Assembly (NCBI GenBank): GCA_002718345.1
Contig: PBDA01000064.1
Span: 1 to 64,000 of the forward strand
Direction: 5' to 3'
From: Rhodospirillaceae bacterium
Lineage (GTDB): Bacteria > Pseudomonadota > Gammaproteobacteria > Steroidobacterales > Rariloculaceae
DNA length: 64,000 nt
The notes beneath the pieces were generated by a model. That model searched no databases. It was not told the DNA's origin and saw only the letters and a list, made by a program, of their open reading frames with translations. Positions 8,635 to 18,094 of the stretch are shown one piece after another. Position 1 is the first letter of the stretch. Every line of letters begins with the position of its first letter. The translations under genes and the position numbers were made by a program.

Positions 8635-10365
8635 TTAATAACCCATTGCAGCGCCGTCTTTTCGTGGGTCAGATCCACCAAAATAAACTAGCGGATCATC
8701 TGTACGCCAAATGGCTTGATAACCACCGTGTAGACCTGTTGTTGACGAGACACGATGACCAAGTTCAGCAAGTTGAAGTTTAACCAAATCAGGAACACCA
8801 TGTTCAAAAGCTAACTCACCTGAATGGTTTGACCGACCAAGCCAAGGACTACTCCGGCCTATATGACGTATTCGTGGTTGATCGCCGGCTTGCTGAGGAG
8901 ACATTTGAAAGTCGACCAAGTTCATTAACACCTGTACATGTCCTTGAGGCTGAAAATCTCCACCCATGACACCAAACGAAAGAAGAGGTCTACCCTCTTC
9001 AGTCAAAAACGCTGGAATTATTGTATGGAAGGGACGTTTGTGCGGCTCTAAACGATTAGGGTGATTTGGATCAAGCGAAAAAGCCTGACCTCGGTTTTGC
9101 ATTGCAAATCCAACACCATCAGGACAAATAGTTGAACCAAAGTCCGAATAAATGCTCTGAATAAGTGAAATCATATTCCCCTCATTATCTGCAGCAGTCA
9201 TATATATCGTGTCAGAATCCAAATCAGGATCACCAGGCATTACACTCTGATTTACAGCTGTTTGATCAATCAACGATGCTCGCTGAGTTCCATACTCTTT
9301 GGAAATTAACCAGTCCACTGGCACTTCTGAAAAAGCAGGGTCAGCGTAGTAACGCGCCCTATCTTCAAAAGCCAACCGCTTAGCCTCAATAAAAAGGTGC
9401 AAGTGTTCTGCAGAGTTATGTTCGAGGGAAGCAATATCAAAGTGTTCTAGCATATTTAACATTTGCAGTGCTGTAATGCCTTGACCATTAGGAGGCAATT
9501 CCCAAACATCAAATCCCCTATAACTAGTGCTCACCGGCTCTACCCAGTTTGCACTATGGTCTGCCAGATCTTTTAAGCTCATATACCCGCCAAGCTCATT
9601 AGATTTAGCTACTATTTGCTCAGCTATCTCTCCCTTATAAAATGCATCAGCTCCATCTTGAGCAATCTGTCTATAACTTTTTCCCAAAAGGGGGTTTCTA
9701 AAAATATCTCCAAATTTAGGGATAACCCCGTCAGGGTGATAAACACCTGCTAAATGAGGAAATCTTTCTCCAGTCCAGTAACCAAATTGAGTAGCAGCAA
9801 TAACCGGTGAAACTGGAAAGCCCTCCTCGGCATAACCAATAGCAGCTTCCAGACACTTCGCAAGACCCATTTTTCCAAAACGCTCGCTCAACATACTCCA
9901 ACCACTAACACAACCAGGCACAGTCCAAGACAAGGGGCTTTGGCGAGGAATCTGGTCTAGCGATTTTTCATTCGCCTTATCTAAATTCCATTCATATGGT
10001 GCTCGACCACTTGCATTTAAACCATAGAGACGCTGTTCCTGAGCTGACCAATAGATAGCAAATAAATCCCCCCCTATACCATCACTACCTGGCTCTGTTA
10101 ATCCAAGCATCGCATTGGTCGCAATCGCTGCATCTACGCAGGTACCCCCAGCTTTTAGAATATCGACACCAACCATGCTTGCAAGCGGCTGACTAGCACA
10201 TACTATGCCGTTGCTGCAGGCAACAGTTGATCGATTGCCATTGCGTCTATAAAGCTGCTGAACATCTAATGCTGGGCGTGTACCCTTAGCTAATGCTAGG
10301 GAAGAAGTTCCAGCTACAACTGCTGGAGCAGCACTAGCTACTTTTAAAAAATTTCGCCGATCCAT
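8635..10365 (-). CDS. Tat-exported gamma-glutamyltransferase / glutathione hydrolase-like Ntn hydrolase
   Basis: The 576-residue precursor starts D-R-R-N-F-L-K-V, a twin-arginine signal. The autoprocessing Ntn nucleophile is expected at Thr386 (S-D-T-I-Y). Arg121 in N-A-S-G-R-A-P and the G-G-D-F-Q-P-Q-G-H loop near residue 460 match substrate and oxyanion positions of GGT. The usual T-T-H context is D-T-I-Y here, so substrate preference may differ (the family includes cephalosporin and polyglutamate acylases). The ATG follows AGGGGGA. Periplasmic location suggests peptide or glutathione-conjugate scavenging. Confidence 0.9.
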   Translation of the reverse strand: MDRRNFLKVASAAPAVVAGTSSLALAKGTRPALDVQQLYRRNGNRSTVACSNGIVCASQPLASMVGVDILKAGGTCVDAAIATNAMLGLTEPGSDGIGGDLFAIYWSAQEQRLYGLNASGRAPYEWNLDKANEKSLDQIPRQSPLSWTVPGCVSGWSMLSERFGKMGLAKCLEAAIGYAEEGFPVSPVIAATQFGYWTGERFPHLAGVYHPDGVIPKFGDIFRNPLLGKSYRQIAQDGADAFYKGEIAEQIVAKSNELGGYMSLKDLADHSANWVEPVSTSYRGFDVWELPPNGQGITALQMLNMLEHFDIASLEHNSAEHLHLFIEAKRLAFEDRARYYADPAFSEVPVDWLISKEYGTQRASLIDQTAVNQSVMPGDPDLDSDTIYMTAADNEGNMISLIQSIYSDFGSTICPDGVGFAMQNRGQAFSLDPNHPNRLEPHKRPFHTIIPAFLTEEGRPLLSFGVMGGDFQPQGHVQVLMNLVDFQMSPQQAGDQPRIRHIGRSSPWLGRSNHSGELAFEHGVPDLVKLQLAELGHRVSSTTGLHGGYQAIWRTDDPLVYFGGSDPRKDGAAMGY

Positions 10366-10450
10366 TAGATAATCCCCCTCAAAATCATAATCTTTATAAC
10401 AGACAATCCTACGCTCTCACTCATTTTGCATCTAACAGAAAAAAAAAACA

Positions 10451-10954
10451 CTACGAAGTAACCACTCGACGCCCATAATAAAGATGACCACAGAGACGAT
10501 TTTCAAATTCAGCAACACCAGGCAAATGCCCCCACTTTTTAAACTCAAATTTCTCAAGAATCCCTATGCTTGAATAATTAGTATCTAACAGTATTGCAAA
10601 AAGCACTTTTATTCCCAGATCAGAGCATCTATTGATAATCTCTGCTATCAGGCTTGAGCCAATACCCATTCCATGGAAATCTTTATGTATGTAATAGCTT
10701 ATTTCAGCAGTTTGACGTAATGCCATTCGTCCCGGTCGGTAGGGACTAAGACTACACCAACCTTTAACAAAACCTTTTTCTTCAGCAACGAAGACCGGAT
10801 AGTCTTCATTGTGTGCAGCTAACCATTTACGTCGATTAGCAAGAGAGACAGCTGCAATATCAGCAGTAGATGTGCCTGACTCAATTGCTTGATTATATAT
10901 TTCTGTTATTGCAGGCAGATCAGTCTGTTTAGCAACACGAATTTGAAGACTCAT
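10451..10954 (-). CDS. GNAT N-acetyltransferase (phosphinothricin acetyltransferase-like)
   Basis: The 167-residue single GNAT domain begins with I-R-V-A-K-Q-T-D-L-P-A-I-x-x-I-Y-N, typical of the Pat/YncA branch. The acetyl-CoA pyrophosphate loop is G-M-G-I-G-S-S-L (~96-103). L-L-D-T-N-Y-x-S-I-G-I-L-E-K-F-E-F (~122-138) forms the C-terminal signature. It likely acetylates an amino acid, amine or similar small molecule. It is transcribed away from uppP. Confidence 0.88.
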   Translation of the reverse strand: MSLQIRVAKQTDLPAITEIYNQAIESGTSTADIAAVSLANRRKWLAAHNEDYPVFVAEEKGFVKGWCSLSPYRPGRMALRQTAEISYYIHKDFHGMGIGSSLIAEIINRCSDLGIKVLFAILLDTNYSSIGILEKFEFKKWGHLPGVAEFENRLCGHLYYGRRVVTS

Positions 10955-11123
10955 TAGACAAACCTATGCATTTTTTGAAAACTTAAATAAGACCTGCTGC
11001 GGCTCTTTTTTAATTAGAAACCCCTTTCCTAATAAAGACAAAAAATTTGTGGTCTAATTTTACCGGGTTCAAAGAATAAATCCTGACCGCACGCAATGTG
11101 TATGTTTGTGTATGATCAAACTC
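10955..11123. other. Divergent intergenic region between GNAT gene and uppP
   Basis: This 170-base AT-rich spacer must hold promoters for both flanking genes. I see no clear -35/-10 pair, terminator or RNA motif. Several in-frame alternative starts (TTG 11106, ATG 11112, ATG 11124) lie at its right edge. Confidence 0.3.
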
Positions 11124-11912
11124 ATGGAAGCTATTCAATCATTATTTCTTGGCATTCTACAGGGTCTTACAGAATTTCTGCCCGTATCAAGTTCTGGTCA
11201 CTTAGTAATTGCCCAATGGATTTTAGGTTTTGACTTAGGAGAAGGCATCCTGTTTGAAGTATCAGTACATTTTGCAACTATGTTTGCAATCCTTATTTTT
11301 TACAAAAATGAAGTTAAAGCGTTAGCAATTGGGGCAGTTTCTGCTAACCATGACTCACTGTGCTACATAGGGAAACTTATAATTGGGACTCTACCGGCTG
11401 TTGCTGTAGCCTTATTAGCAAAAAGTTGGATCGAACAGCAATTCGAACTGCCAGGTGTTACAGGATTATGCTTATTAGTTACTGGTGGAATCGTCTGGAG
11501 CACAAGATATACAATCAAAAAAGGTATCCGACTCGAGCCAACCTACTTAGAAGCGTTCTTAATTGGATGCGCACAGGCTATTGCCATCATGCCTGGAATT
11601 TCACGTAGCGGTTCTACAGTTGGAGTTGCTCTTGCATTAGGTCTTTCCCCAATGGCTGCTGCAAAGTTCTCTTTCTTACTGGGGGTAATTGCTATAACAG
11701 GAGCTGGCATCTTGCTTCTACCGGAGCTAACCACAGTTTCTGGTTTATTAGTTCAAAACATTGTCCTTGGCGTAGGTTCCGCTCTGATAAGTGGCCTCAT
11801 AGCACTTTGGCTTTTTGTTTGGCTTCTACAAAAACAGCGTTTTCATCTGTTCGCCTGGTATGCCTGGGCCGTTGGAATCACAACTCTGATCGCCGTTTTT
11901 ATCGCAAAGTAA
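11124..11912 (+). CDS. uppP: Undecaprenyl-diphosphatase UppP/BacA
   Basis: This integral membrane enzyme recycles undecaprenyl pyrophosphate to the monophosphate carrier for peptidoglycan and glycan synthesis. Both signatures are intact: L-T-E-F-L-P-V-S-S-S-G-H near residues 15-26 and P-G-I-S-R-S-G-S-T near 158-166. About eight hydrophobic segments are present. I prefer ATG 11124 because it gives M-E-A-I-Q-S-L-F-L-G, the family-like N-terminus. Upstream in-frame TTG 11106 and ATG 11112 are possible, and no strong ribosome binding site decides. Lipid-carrier supply fits with the glycan genes at 19.7-25 kb, but there is no direct linkage. Confidence 0.93.
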   Translation: MEAIQSLFLGILQGLTEFLPVSSSGHLVIAQWILGFDLGEGILFEVSVHFATMFAILIFYKNEVKALAIGAVSANHDSLCYIGKLIIGTLPAVAVALLAKSWIEQQFELPGVTGLCLLVTGGIVWSTRYTIKKGIRLEPTYLEAFLIGCAQAIAIMPGISRSGSTVGVALALGLSPMAAAKFSFLLGVIAITGAGILLLPELTTVSGLLVQNIVLGVGSALISGLIALWLFVWLLQKQRFHLFAWYAWAVGITTLIAVFIAK

Positions 11913-11962
11913 TTCTTTTTTTCTGATGAACTCAAGAAATAAGTGCATATAAGACCAAAATA

Positions 11963-12988
11963 TCAAGGCCGTGTGAGTCTGTCTGGACTTTCTTCCATTG
12001 CAGCAAGTCTCGCGCTACCACACTCAAGCATTATCGACATATAACGATCAAATCGTTCTTTCCCTAATAGCAATGGATGTGGTCCAGTCGGATACTCCTG
12101 ACCTAACTGATCCCAGTACTCAATTTTATTAACTAAAATTCCGGGATGACCGCTAATAGCACTTTCTGCTCCCATCGGCCGGCCAAAATCATCAAACACA
12201 TGTTCAAAAACCATTCTAGATTCCTGGCTAGTCATCCATGTACCACTAAAGATAAAGATTGTATGGGTTTGGCTCAAATGCCTAACTGGTGCAAGTACGG
12301 CCAAAGTTCCATCCGTATGTCCTGGTGTAAGTACCAAAGTTAGCGTTGTATCACCCAATGTCAGTTCTTGACCGTCAGTGACAACTTGATCTCTAATCGG
12401 TCTTGGTCGCTCTGTAGTTTCGCCAGAAAGAGCCAAGTCCCAATCCGGGGCTGTTATGTGAACACGAGCTCCATAAGTCTCTTGCAGATAAGCTGCTCCA
12501 CCTACATGATCATTATGCCCGTGCCCAATAATTATGTGCTTGATTTCAGCTGGATCAAAACCAATTTTCTCAATACCAGGTACTAAGACATCTCTTGCTT
12601 CTGCAGTCGAATTCAAAGTATCCATTAAAATAATACCGTCACTAGTAGGAATCACCCACGCACCTACATCGTTAAAACCAACGTAATAGAGGTTTTCAAA
12701 AACTTTAATTGGCTCCAATTCATAATCCTCAAGTGGAGCTATTCCATCCGCCTCCCTATTCAAAGCAGGCCTCCTTGGGCCCGTGGCAGAACAGTATGAG
12801 TTTGCCTCATCTATAAGGTCCGTTTGGGCTAATTCCATTGCTGCTGCCACATAGCGCTGTGCCCCTTCAGAGGCCGCAAATGATTCATGAGTAGGAAAGG
12901 GCAAAATACGCTGAGCTCTAAGTTCTGATTGCGACGCAAACAAAAACGCCACAACACAAGCCATATTAAATAAAAAATTCTTTAGCAT
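11963..12988 (-). CDS. Exported metallo-beta-lactamase-fold hydrolase (subclass B3-like)
   Basis: A signal peptide (~1-25, ending L-R-A-Q) is followed by an MBL core with the zinc motif G-H-G-H-N-D-H-V-G-G, the H-x-H-x-D-H pattern, and a later T-P-G-H-T-D-G-T providing the third histidine. Length and order resemble B3 beta-lactamases and related exported lactonases or alkylsulfatase-like hydrolases. Function beyond zinc hydrolase is uncertain. I moved the start to ATG 12988 because AGGGGG precedes it. A longer frame reaches 13027. About 90 residues precede the first metal motif, longer than typical B3 enzymes. Confidence 0.82.
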   Translation of the reverse strand: MLKNFLFNMACVVAFLFASQSELRAQRILPFPTHESFAASEGAQRYVAAAMELAQTDLIDEANSYCSATGPRRPALNREADGIAPLEDYELEPIKVFENLYYVGFNDVGAWVIPTSDGIILMDTLNSTAEARDVLVPGIEKIGFDPAEIKHIIIGHGHNDHVGGAAYLQETYGARVHITAPDWDLALSGETTERPRPIRDQVVTDGQELTLGDTTLTLVLTPGHTDGTLAVLAPVRHLSQTHTIFIFSGTWMTSQESRMVFEHVFDDFGRPMGAESAISGHPGILVNKIEYWDQLGQEYPTGPHPLLLGKERFDRYMSIMLECGSARLAAMEESPDRLTRP

Positions 12989-13126
12989 TAGCCTAAATCC
13001 CCCTAATCTTATCTGTCTATGAAACAAATACTAACAAAGTGTCGTTCTTTTTGCGTTTTACAAAATTGTCATTGTGGCTGCTATCATGATCAATAATACA
13101 AAGTACATGTATGGAGACAACTGGTT

Positions 13127-13549
13127 ATGCCTGTTAATACCCTAGATCACTGCTCAATTCGCACTCTTGACCTTAATAAGAGCAGAATTTTTTACGTAGA
13201 TATACTTGGTATGACGGAGGGAGACCGCCCAAACTTGCCATTCCCAGGACACTGGTTATACCTTGGCGAACAAACAGTTATACACCTTGTTGGTATTGAC
13301 CCCGAAGACTCTAGTGGCCTGGTAGGCTATTTAGGAGGCGAAATTGATCCAGATGCCCTTGAGGGTAGCGGGTCCCTGGATCACATTGCGTTTCGAGCAA
13401 CAGATGCAACAGGACTTATTAACAGACTAATGAGAAATAACATTGCCTACAGAGAACGACAACTTCCCAACATGGATCTTTATCAAATTTTCTTGGAAGA
13501 CCCCAACGGCATTACTATTGAACTCAACTATTTTGGATCTGATCGTTAA
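13127..13549 (+). CDS. Glyoxalase/VOC superfamily protein
   Basis: The 140-residue protein has one vicinal-oxygen-chelate domain of two beta-alpha-beta-beta-beta units. L-D-H-C-S-I-R-T near residue 5 and L-D-H-I-A-F-R near 85 supply metal histidines. F-L-E-D-P-N-G-I-T-I-E-L near 121-132 supplies the terminal glutamate. These residues fit a divalent-metal dioxygenase, isomerase or lyase, and the substrate is unknown. An APC permease follows 44 bases downstream on the same strand and could be co-transcribed. Confidence 0.85.
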   Translation: MPVNTLDHCSIRTLDLNKSRIFYVDILGMTEGDRPNLPFPGHWLYLGEQTVIHLVGIDPEDSSGLVGYLGGEIDPDALEGSGSLDHIAFRATDATGLINRLMRNNIAYRERQLPNMDLYQIFLEDPNGITIELNYFGSDR

Positions 13550-13593
13550 CATTCAGATTTAACTTTCATGGCATTATTGCCATTGGACTATAA

Positions 13594-14910
13594 ATGCCGA
13601 AACACATTCAGGAAAAACTACCCCGAAAACTCGGCATCTGGGGTCTTTGGTTACTTGCAGTTAATGGACTCATCGGTGCTGGTATTTTTGGGTTGCCCGG
13701 AACAGCTGCACAATTGACTGGCCAATATAGTCCTTTCATATATTTGCTTTGCTCCTTATTGATTTTTCCAATTGTCTTATGCTTTGCAGAGTTAGCTAGT
13801 TATTATCGCAATACCGGTGGTCCAGTACGATATAGCACTGAGGCATTTGGGCCTTTAATTGGATTTGAAGTTGGTTGGCTGTATTACATATCTCGTGTTG
13901 TAGCATTCGCAGCGAATAGCGCACTTCTTTTAGATAGTATTGGCTATTTTTGGGATGGTGTAACATATGGTGTCGGCCGCATATTGTGTCTAGTCTGTGT
14001 CTGTGGTGGACTCACTTTCATAAATGTTATTGGCTCAGTCCAAGCAATCCGTTCACTGGGCATACTGACTATTTTTAAAATTGCAGCACTTTTTTTGTTG
14101 GTACTTTTAGGGATCAGTCAATTTGGCATAGATATTATTCCGCGCTTTGAAGGGGAAATACCAAACGCAAGAAATATTGGGCTCGCTGCACTACTGCTCA
14201 CCTATGCTTATGGTGGTTTTGAATATGCGTCTATTCCAGCCGGAGAATCAAAAAACCCAGCGCGCGATATGCCGCTTGCCTTATTACTAGCTATAGTCGG
14301 TGTTGCCACATTGTATTTATTAATCCAAATTGTCAGCATGGCAGCAGTGCCTGATTTAGCATCATCAACGACTCCACTTTTAGATGCAGCAAACGCATTA
14401 ATGGGTACAACAGGGTCGTTTTTTCTGATACTGGGAATTATTGCCTCAGTGGGTGGAAACTTAGTAGCAGGTATGTTCACTACTCCGCGTATAACCTACA
14501 CACTGGCAATTGATGGCGCACTTCCACAATGGTTTGGTGAGGTAAATAAAAAATTTCTCACCCCTGCAAATTCGATCATATTTTTTGGATTTCTTGCTTT
14601 CATTTTAGCCATATTTGGTTCCTTTGTATGGTTGGCTGCTACCTCCGTTTTTTCACGGGTCCTTGTCTATATGCTGACCTGTGCTGCTGTACCTAAAGTA
14701 CGCAAACAACAGCCTGCTAATAAAGGATTTATCTTACCTGCTGGATATCTATTCCCTGTATTGGGTATTGGAACTAGCACTTGGTTAGCACTACAAGTTA
14801 GCAGTGAATCTTTATTATTTACAACATTACTTATTTTGATTGGATCAGGTCTTTATATCGTTGCACGCCAGCAACAAAAACTCTTAAAACCAAAAAAATT
14901 AGACCCTTGA
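13594..14910 (+). CDS. APC-family amino acid/amine permease
   Basis: The 438-residue inner-membrane protein has about 12 hydrophobic segments. TM1 carries the broken-helix motif N-G-L-I-G-A-G-I-F-G-L-P near residues 24-35, diagnostic of the APC substrate and sodium/proton site. A-Y-G-G-F-E-Y in TM6 (~205-211) is the second unwound helix. The carrier likely imports an amino acid or polyamine, and specificity cannot be read. It converges on the dienelactone-hydrolase gene, with a strong hairpin between them. Confidence 0.88.
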   Translation: MPKHIQEKLPRKLGIWGLWLLAVNGLIGAGIFGLPGTAAQLTGQYSPFIYLLCSLLIFPIVLCFAELASYYRNTGGPVRYSTEAFGPLIGFEVGWLYYISRVVAFAANSALLLDSIGYFWDGVTYGVGRILCLVCVCGGLTFINVIGSVQAIRSLGILTIFKIAALFLLVLLGISQFGIDIIPRFEGEIPNARNIGLAALLLTYAYGGFEYASIPAGESKNPARDMPLALLLAIVGVATLYLLIQIVSMAAVPDLASSTTPLLDAANALMGTTGSFFLILGIIASVGGNLVAGMFTTPRITYTLAIDGALPQWFGEVNKKFLTPANSIIFFGFLAFILAIFGSFVWLAATSVFSRVLVYMLTCAAVPKVRKQQPANKGFILPAGYLFPVLGIGTSTWLALQVSSESLLFTTLLILIGSGLYIVARQQQKLLKPKKLDP

Positions 14911-14920
14911 TGTACTAACT

Positions 14921-14951
14921 AAAAAACTGGGCCCTTCTACAAAGGGCCCAG
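14921..14951 (-). terminator. Intrinsic terminator between convergent genes
   Basis: A perfect 10-base-pair GC-rich stem (14927-14936 with 14942-14951) closes a 5-base loop. Read on the minus strand it is followed by a run of six T residues (complement of 14921-14926), so it best terminates the hydrolase gene at 14978-15862. The plus-strand side lacks a T run but could still slow transcripts of the permease gene. Confidence 0.88.
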
Positions 14952-14977
14952 ACAAATCAATAGATTCGCTCTAATGA

Positions 14978-15862
14978 TTAAGTAAGGTGCTCACGAAAAA
15001 ATCCAATCGTTCTATTCCAAGCAAGATCTGCAGCTGGTTTGTTATAACGAGGTGTTGAATTATTATGGAATCCGTGAAGCGTACCTTCGTAAATATGACC
15101 ACGATAATTTACACCATTTGCTGCAAGAGCTGCCTCATAATCTGGCCACATTGCATTAATACGGGGGTCCGTATCAGCCATATTTACCATCATTGCTGCA
15201 CTGATACTGCTTACAGCCGATGAAGGTACAGCTGCACCATAAAATGGAACTCCAGCTTGTAAATCACTACCAAGTACAACCGCTAGACGATTTGTCATAC
15301 CCCCACCCCAACAAAAGCCAGTAGCGCCTAAGTTGCCATTAGATAATTCATGGTCTTTAAGATATCTAGCACTATTAATCATGTCTTGATCCAGTTCATC
15401 AGGGTCAAGATTTCTTTGTAGTTCTCGTCCATCATCATCATTACCGGGGTATCCACCTACAGGTGAAAGACCATCTGGTGCGAGAGCAAGAAATCCAGCA
15501 ACAGCAGCTCTTCTTGCTACATCTTCAATGTGAGGATTGAGGCCGCGATTTTCATGAATTATAAGTGCCGCAGGAAAAGGCCCATCCCCTGCCGGCTGAA
15601 CAAGATATCCACGCATCATTCCTGATGTACCACCAGGAGAAGAATACTCAACGTAGGTACCCTTCATGCGAGGATCCGTAAATGAGATAGTTTGAGCTTC
15701 TGCATAACGCGGAAGAAGAGCCTGTGCCATCCACAGAGCAGATACTCCCCCAATCATTATGGCTGCCGATTTATCAAGAAACTCTCTACGATCCATCCGG
15801 CCATGGCAATACTCATCATATAAATCAAATACACGTTGATCTATCTTTTTGTCAGACGACAT
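14978..15862 (-). CDS. Tat-exported dienelactone-hydrolase-family alpha/beta hydrolase
   Basis: An R-R-E-F-L-D-K-S twin-arginine-like segment followed by a hydrophobic stretch suggests export. The cysteine nucleophile elbow G-F-C-W-G-G-G, the acid in M-A-D-T-D-P-R and the histidine in G-T-L-H-G-F-H-N form the dienelactone-hydrolase triad. Such enzymes open lactones or esters, and exported members are of unknown specificity. The start is ATG 15862, because GGAGGA lies 6-7 bases ahead. An upstream in-frame TTG (15874) overlaps that ribosome binding site and is rejected. Confidence 0.85.
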   Translation of the reverse strand: MSSDKKIDQRVFDLYDEYCHGRMDRREFLDKSAAIMIGGVSALWMAQALLPRYAEAQTISFTDPRMKGTYVEYSSPGGTSGMMRGYLVQPAGDGPFPAALIIHENRGLNPHIEDVARRAAVAGFLALAPDGLSPVGGYPGNDDDGRELQRNLDPDELDQDMINSARYLKDHELSNGNLGATGFCWGGGMTNRLAVVLGSDLQAGVPFYGAAVPSSAVSSISAAMMVNMADTDPRINAMWPDYEAALAANGVNYRGHIYEGTLHGFHNNSTPRYNKPAADLAWNRTIGFFREHLT

Positions 15863-15921
15863 TTTTTCCTCCAAATTATAGTTATTATGTGGTTTTATGA
15901 TTTAAAAAAGTTAATGTTACA

Positions 15922-15935
15922 TTGTTACGTAACAA
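15922..15935. promoter_or_regulatory. 14-base perfect palindrome TTGTTACGTAACAA, candidate operator
   Basis: The palindrome lies in the divergent space between the hydrolase (start 15862) and the DUF6152 fusion gene (start 16005). It is immediately preceded by a related half-site (AATGTT, ~15913-15918). A TTGACA hexamer follows at 15943-15948. The core TTACGTAA also occurs upstream of bfr, and the longer A(A/T)TGTTACGT string recurs upstream of the lectin-like gene. The regulator is unknown. Confidence 0.45.
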
Positions 15936-16004
15936 ATAACCTTTGACAATATTAAACTATATTAAAACAGACAGACAAATACCTAGCATTGAGGGGTAAC
16001 TAAC

Positions 16005-17009
16005 ATGACACGAACAATTAGCATTGCTTCTTTTTTCTCGCTCATCCCCTCGGTATTGCTTGCACACCACAGTGTCTCTGGATTCTTTGACACAGACTCT
16101 ATTATTGAAAGAGAAGGTGAAGTTGTAGCCGTCTACTGGCGAAACCCACATGTGCGCTTCACTGTAAATGTCCAAAATGAATCAGGCAGTATAGACCTTT
16201 ATGAAATTGAAACTACCTCATTGGTAAATCTTCGCAGACGAAAACTCACAACAGATTTTCTCAAGACAGGCGATAGAATCAGAATAGCTGGGAATCCCGC
16301 TAAGGACGAAAAACTTGGCATTTATGCTCTCAATATATTGTTACCAATGGGAGAAGAAGTGATCTTAGGTGGTGGCGGAAATCGACGTTGGGCTGGGGAA
16401 ACAATCGGCAATACACAACAGAATCGCCTCGGCGACCCATCAGAACCAGGGCTGGGGATATTTAGAGTATGGAGCACTCCCCTTGGGTCAGGTCCTTTAT
16501 ATGCAGGCAACTTCCCTCTGACTGAAGCCGCATCAAGAAGCGTTGAGTCATTTGATCCCGCTATAGATAGCCCAACTCTTAACTGCGCACCAAAGGGCAT
16601 GCCAACTATCATGGAACAACCCTATCCGATGCTCATTAGGGAGGAGGATGACACTATAGTCTTTGAGATAGAGGAATATGATACGATTCGCGTAATACAC
16701 ATGACCTCAGATACGACGTCTCAAACACCTGAAACACCACGACTAGGTTATTCGATTGGACAATGGGAAAGAGAAACGCTCGTTGTGGAGACGTTCAATG
16801 CTAGTTGGCCACATTTTAATAGAGATGGGATTCCGTTAAGTTCCGATGCATCAATAATTGAATATTTTGATTTAGCTGAAAATGGAAGCCAATTGAATTA
16901 TCGAATGACTATAACTGATCAAGCAAACTTTACAGCACCTGTTACTTTAGAGAAACACTGGGTGTGGTATCCGGAAGTAACTATTGAACCTTATGATTGT
17001 ATTTTTTAG
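16005..17009 (+). CDS. Exported DUF6152 fusion protein
   Basis: The 334-residue precursor has a signal peptide (~1-20), then A-H-H-S, and a DUF6152 domain (~20-110) with W-R-N-P-H-V-R-F. A second domain (~150-334) contains L-N-C-A-P-K-G-M-P (~195-203) and G-Q-W-E-R-E-T-L-V-V-E-T-F-N (~252-265). That second domain aligns with the separate protein at 3488-4276. The fusion implies that the two separate products act together. Biochemical function is unknown. GAGGGG precedes the ATG. The gene converges on a TRAP receptor with a 13-base gap. Confidence 0.72.
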   Translation: MTRTISIASFFSLIPSVLLAHHSVSGFFDTDSIIEREGEVVAVYWRNPHVRFTVNVQNESGSIDLYEIETTSLVNLRRRKLTTDFLKTGDRIRIAGNPAKDEKLGIYALNILLPMGEEVILGGGGNRRWAGETIGNTQQNRLGDPSEPGLGIFRVWSTPLGSGPLYAGNFPLTEAASRSVESFDPAIDSPTLNCAPKGMPTIMEQPYPMLIREEDDTIVFEIEEYDTIRVIHMTSDTTSQTPETPRLGYSIGQWERETLVVETFNASWPHFNRDGIPLSSDASIIEYFDLAENGSQLNYRMTITDQANFTAPVTLEKHWVWYPEVTIEPYDCIF

Positions 17010-17022
17010 ACAATCCAACTAA

Positions 17023-18030
17023 CTAGTTGCTAGATATTTGCGCTGCCTCAATTAGATCCGCTCCAATTTCATCGGAAAATTGTTCCCAAACTGGCTGTAC
17101 TGCCATACGCCATTGCTCTAGCTCCTGATCTGTGAGGATAACAATTTCGGAACGTCCCGTAGCAAGTAATTTTTCCTTACTATCATCATTCATAGCAATT
17201 GATCTTGCGTTTCCCCACTCAGTTACTTCTACCATAATCTCCTCAAGACCAAAACGTATGTCATTAGGTAGTGATTTCCAAAACTGTTCATTCACCGCAA
17301 CAAAATAACCTACATACCCATGATTGCTTAACATAAAGTAAGGCTGAACCTCATGGAATTTTGATGAATAGATATTCGACCAAGTATTCTCCTGAGCATC
17401 TATTGCTCCAGTCTGTAAGGCTTGATATACCTCTCCATAAGCCATTTTCTGCGGATTTCCACCAATGCTTTCCATCTGGGCCTGCAAGACATCTGATTCC
17501 ATAATGCGAAATCTGAGTCCTTCGGCATCATTGGGCAATCGAAGCGGTATATGTGCACCGAAGTGCTTCATTCCATTATGCCAAAAGGCAAGCCCTAAGA
17601 ATCCGCTATCAACTAAAGCTGTAAGTAAAGATTTGCCTTCATCACTAGCTTGAAAATGCTCAACAGCTGCTATGTTTGAGAATAAAAATGGTAAATCAAA
17701 TATTTGAAATGCTCTGGTAAGTCGATCAAATTTCGACAGTGAAACCGCAATCATTTGAATTTCGCCAAAAGCCAATGCTTCAAGGGAATCATCATCAGTC
17801 ATTAACTGCCCAGACGGATAAACTTCCACATCAACACGCCCTGGAAAACGCGCCTCTACAAGTTGTTCAAACCTAGAAGCCGTTTGCCCATTAGGAGTAC
17901 CAGGCGCAACAACATGAGGAAACTTTATAATTATGGGCTCATCAGTTTGCAATGTGTTGACAGTAGAATCCCCACACGCTGACAGTAAAACCAATAAAAA
18001 CAAAATGAGACCATGCTTTTTAAACGTCAT
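17023..18030 (-). CDS. TRAP transporter DctP-type receptor, lipoprotein
   Basis: The N-terminus has a hydrophobic stretch and lipobox L-L-S-A-C-G, so the mature protein is probably an outer- or inner-membrane-anchored lipoprotein. The DctP fold shows E-V-Y-P-S-G-Q-L near residue 77 and the conserved ligand-binding region A-Y-G-E-V-Y-Q-A-L-Q-T-G-A-I-D-A-Q-E-N near residues 195-213. TRAP receptors bind organic acids or related anionic ligands. No dctQ/dctM genes are present locally. I chose ATG 18030 over an upstream in-frame TTG at 18048. Confidence 0.87.
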   Translation of the reverse strand: MTFKKHGLILFLLVLLSACGDSTVNTLQTDEPIIIKFPHVVAPGTPNGQTASRFEQLVEARFPGRVDVEVYPSGQLMTDDDSLEALAFGEIQMIAVSLSKFDRLTRAFQIFDLPFLFSNIAAVEHFQASDEGKSLLTALVDSGFLGLAFWHNGMKHFGAHIPLRLPNDAEGLRFRIMESDVLQAQMESIGGNPQKMAYGEVYQALQTGAIDAQENTWSNIYSSKFHEVQPYFMLSNHGYVGYFVAVNEQFWKSLPNDIRFGLEEIMVEVTEWGNARSIAMNDDSKEKLLATGRSEIVILTDQELEQWRMAVQPVWEQFSDEIGADLIEAAQISSN

Positions 18031-18094
18031 TATGGATGGCCCGAACAATTAAACCCTGTGTTGATAACAAAAAAAACAATAATTTTCTTAAAAA

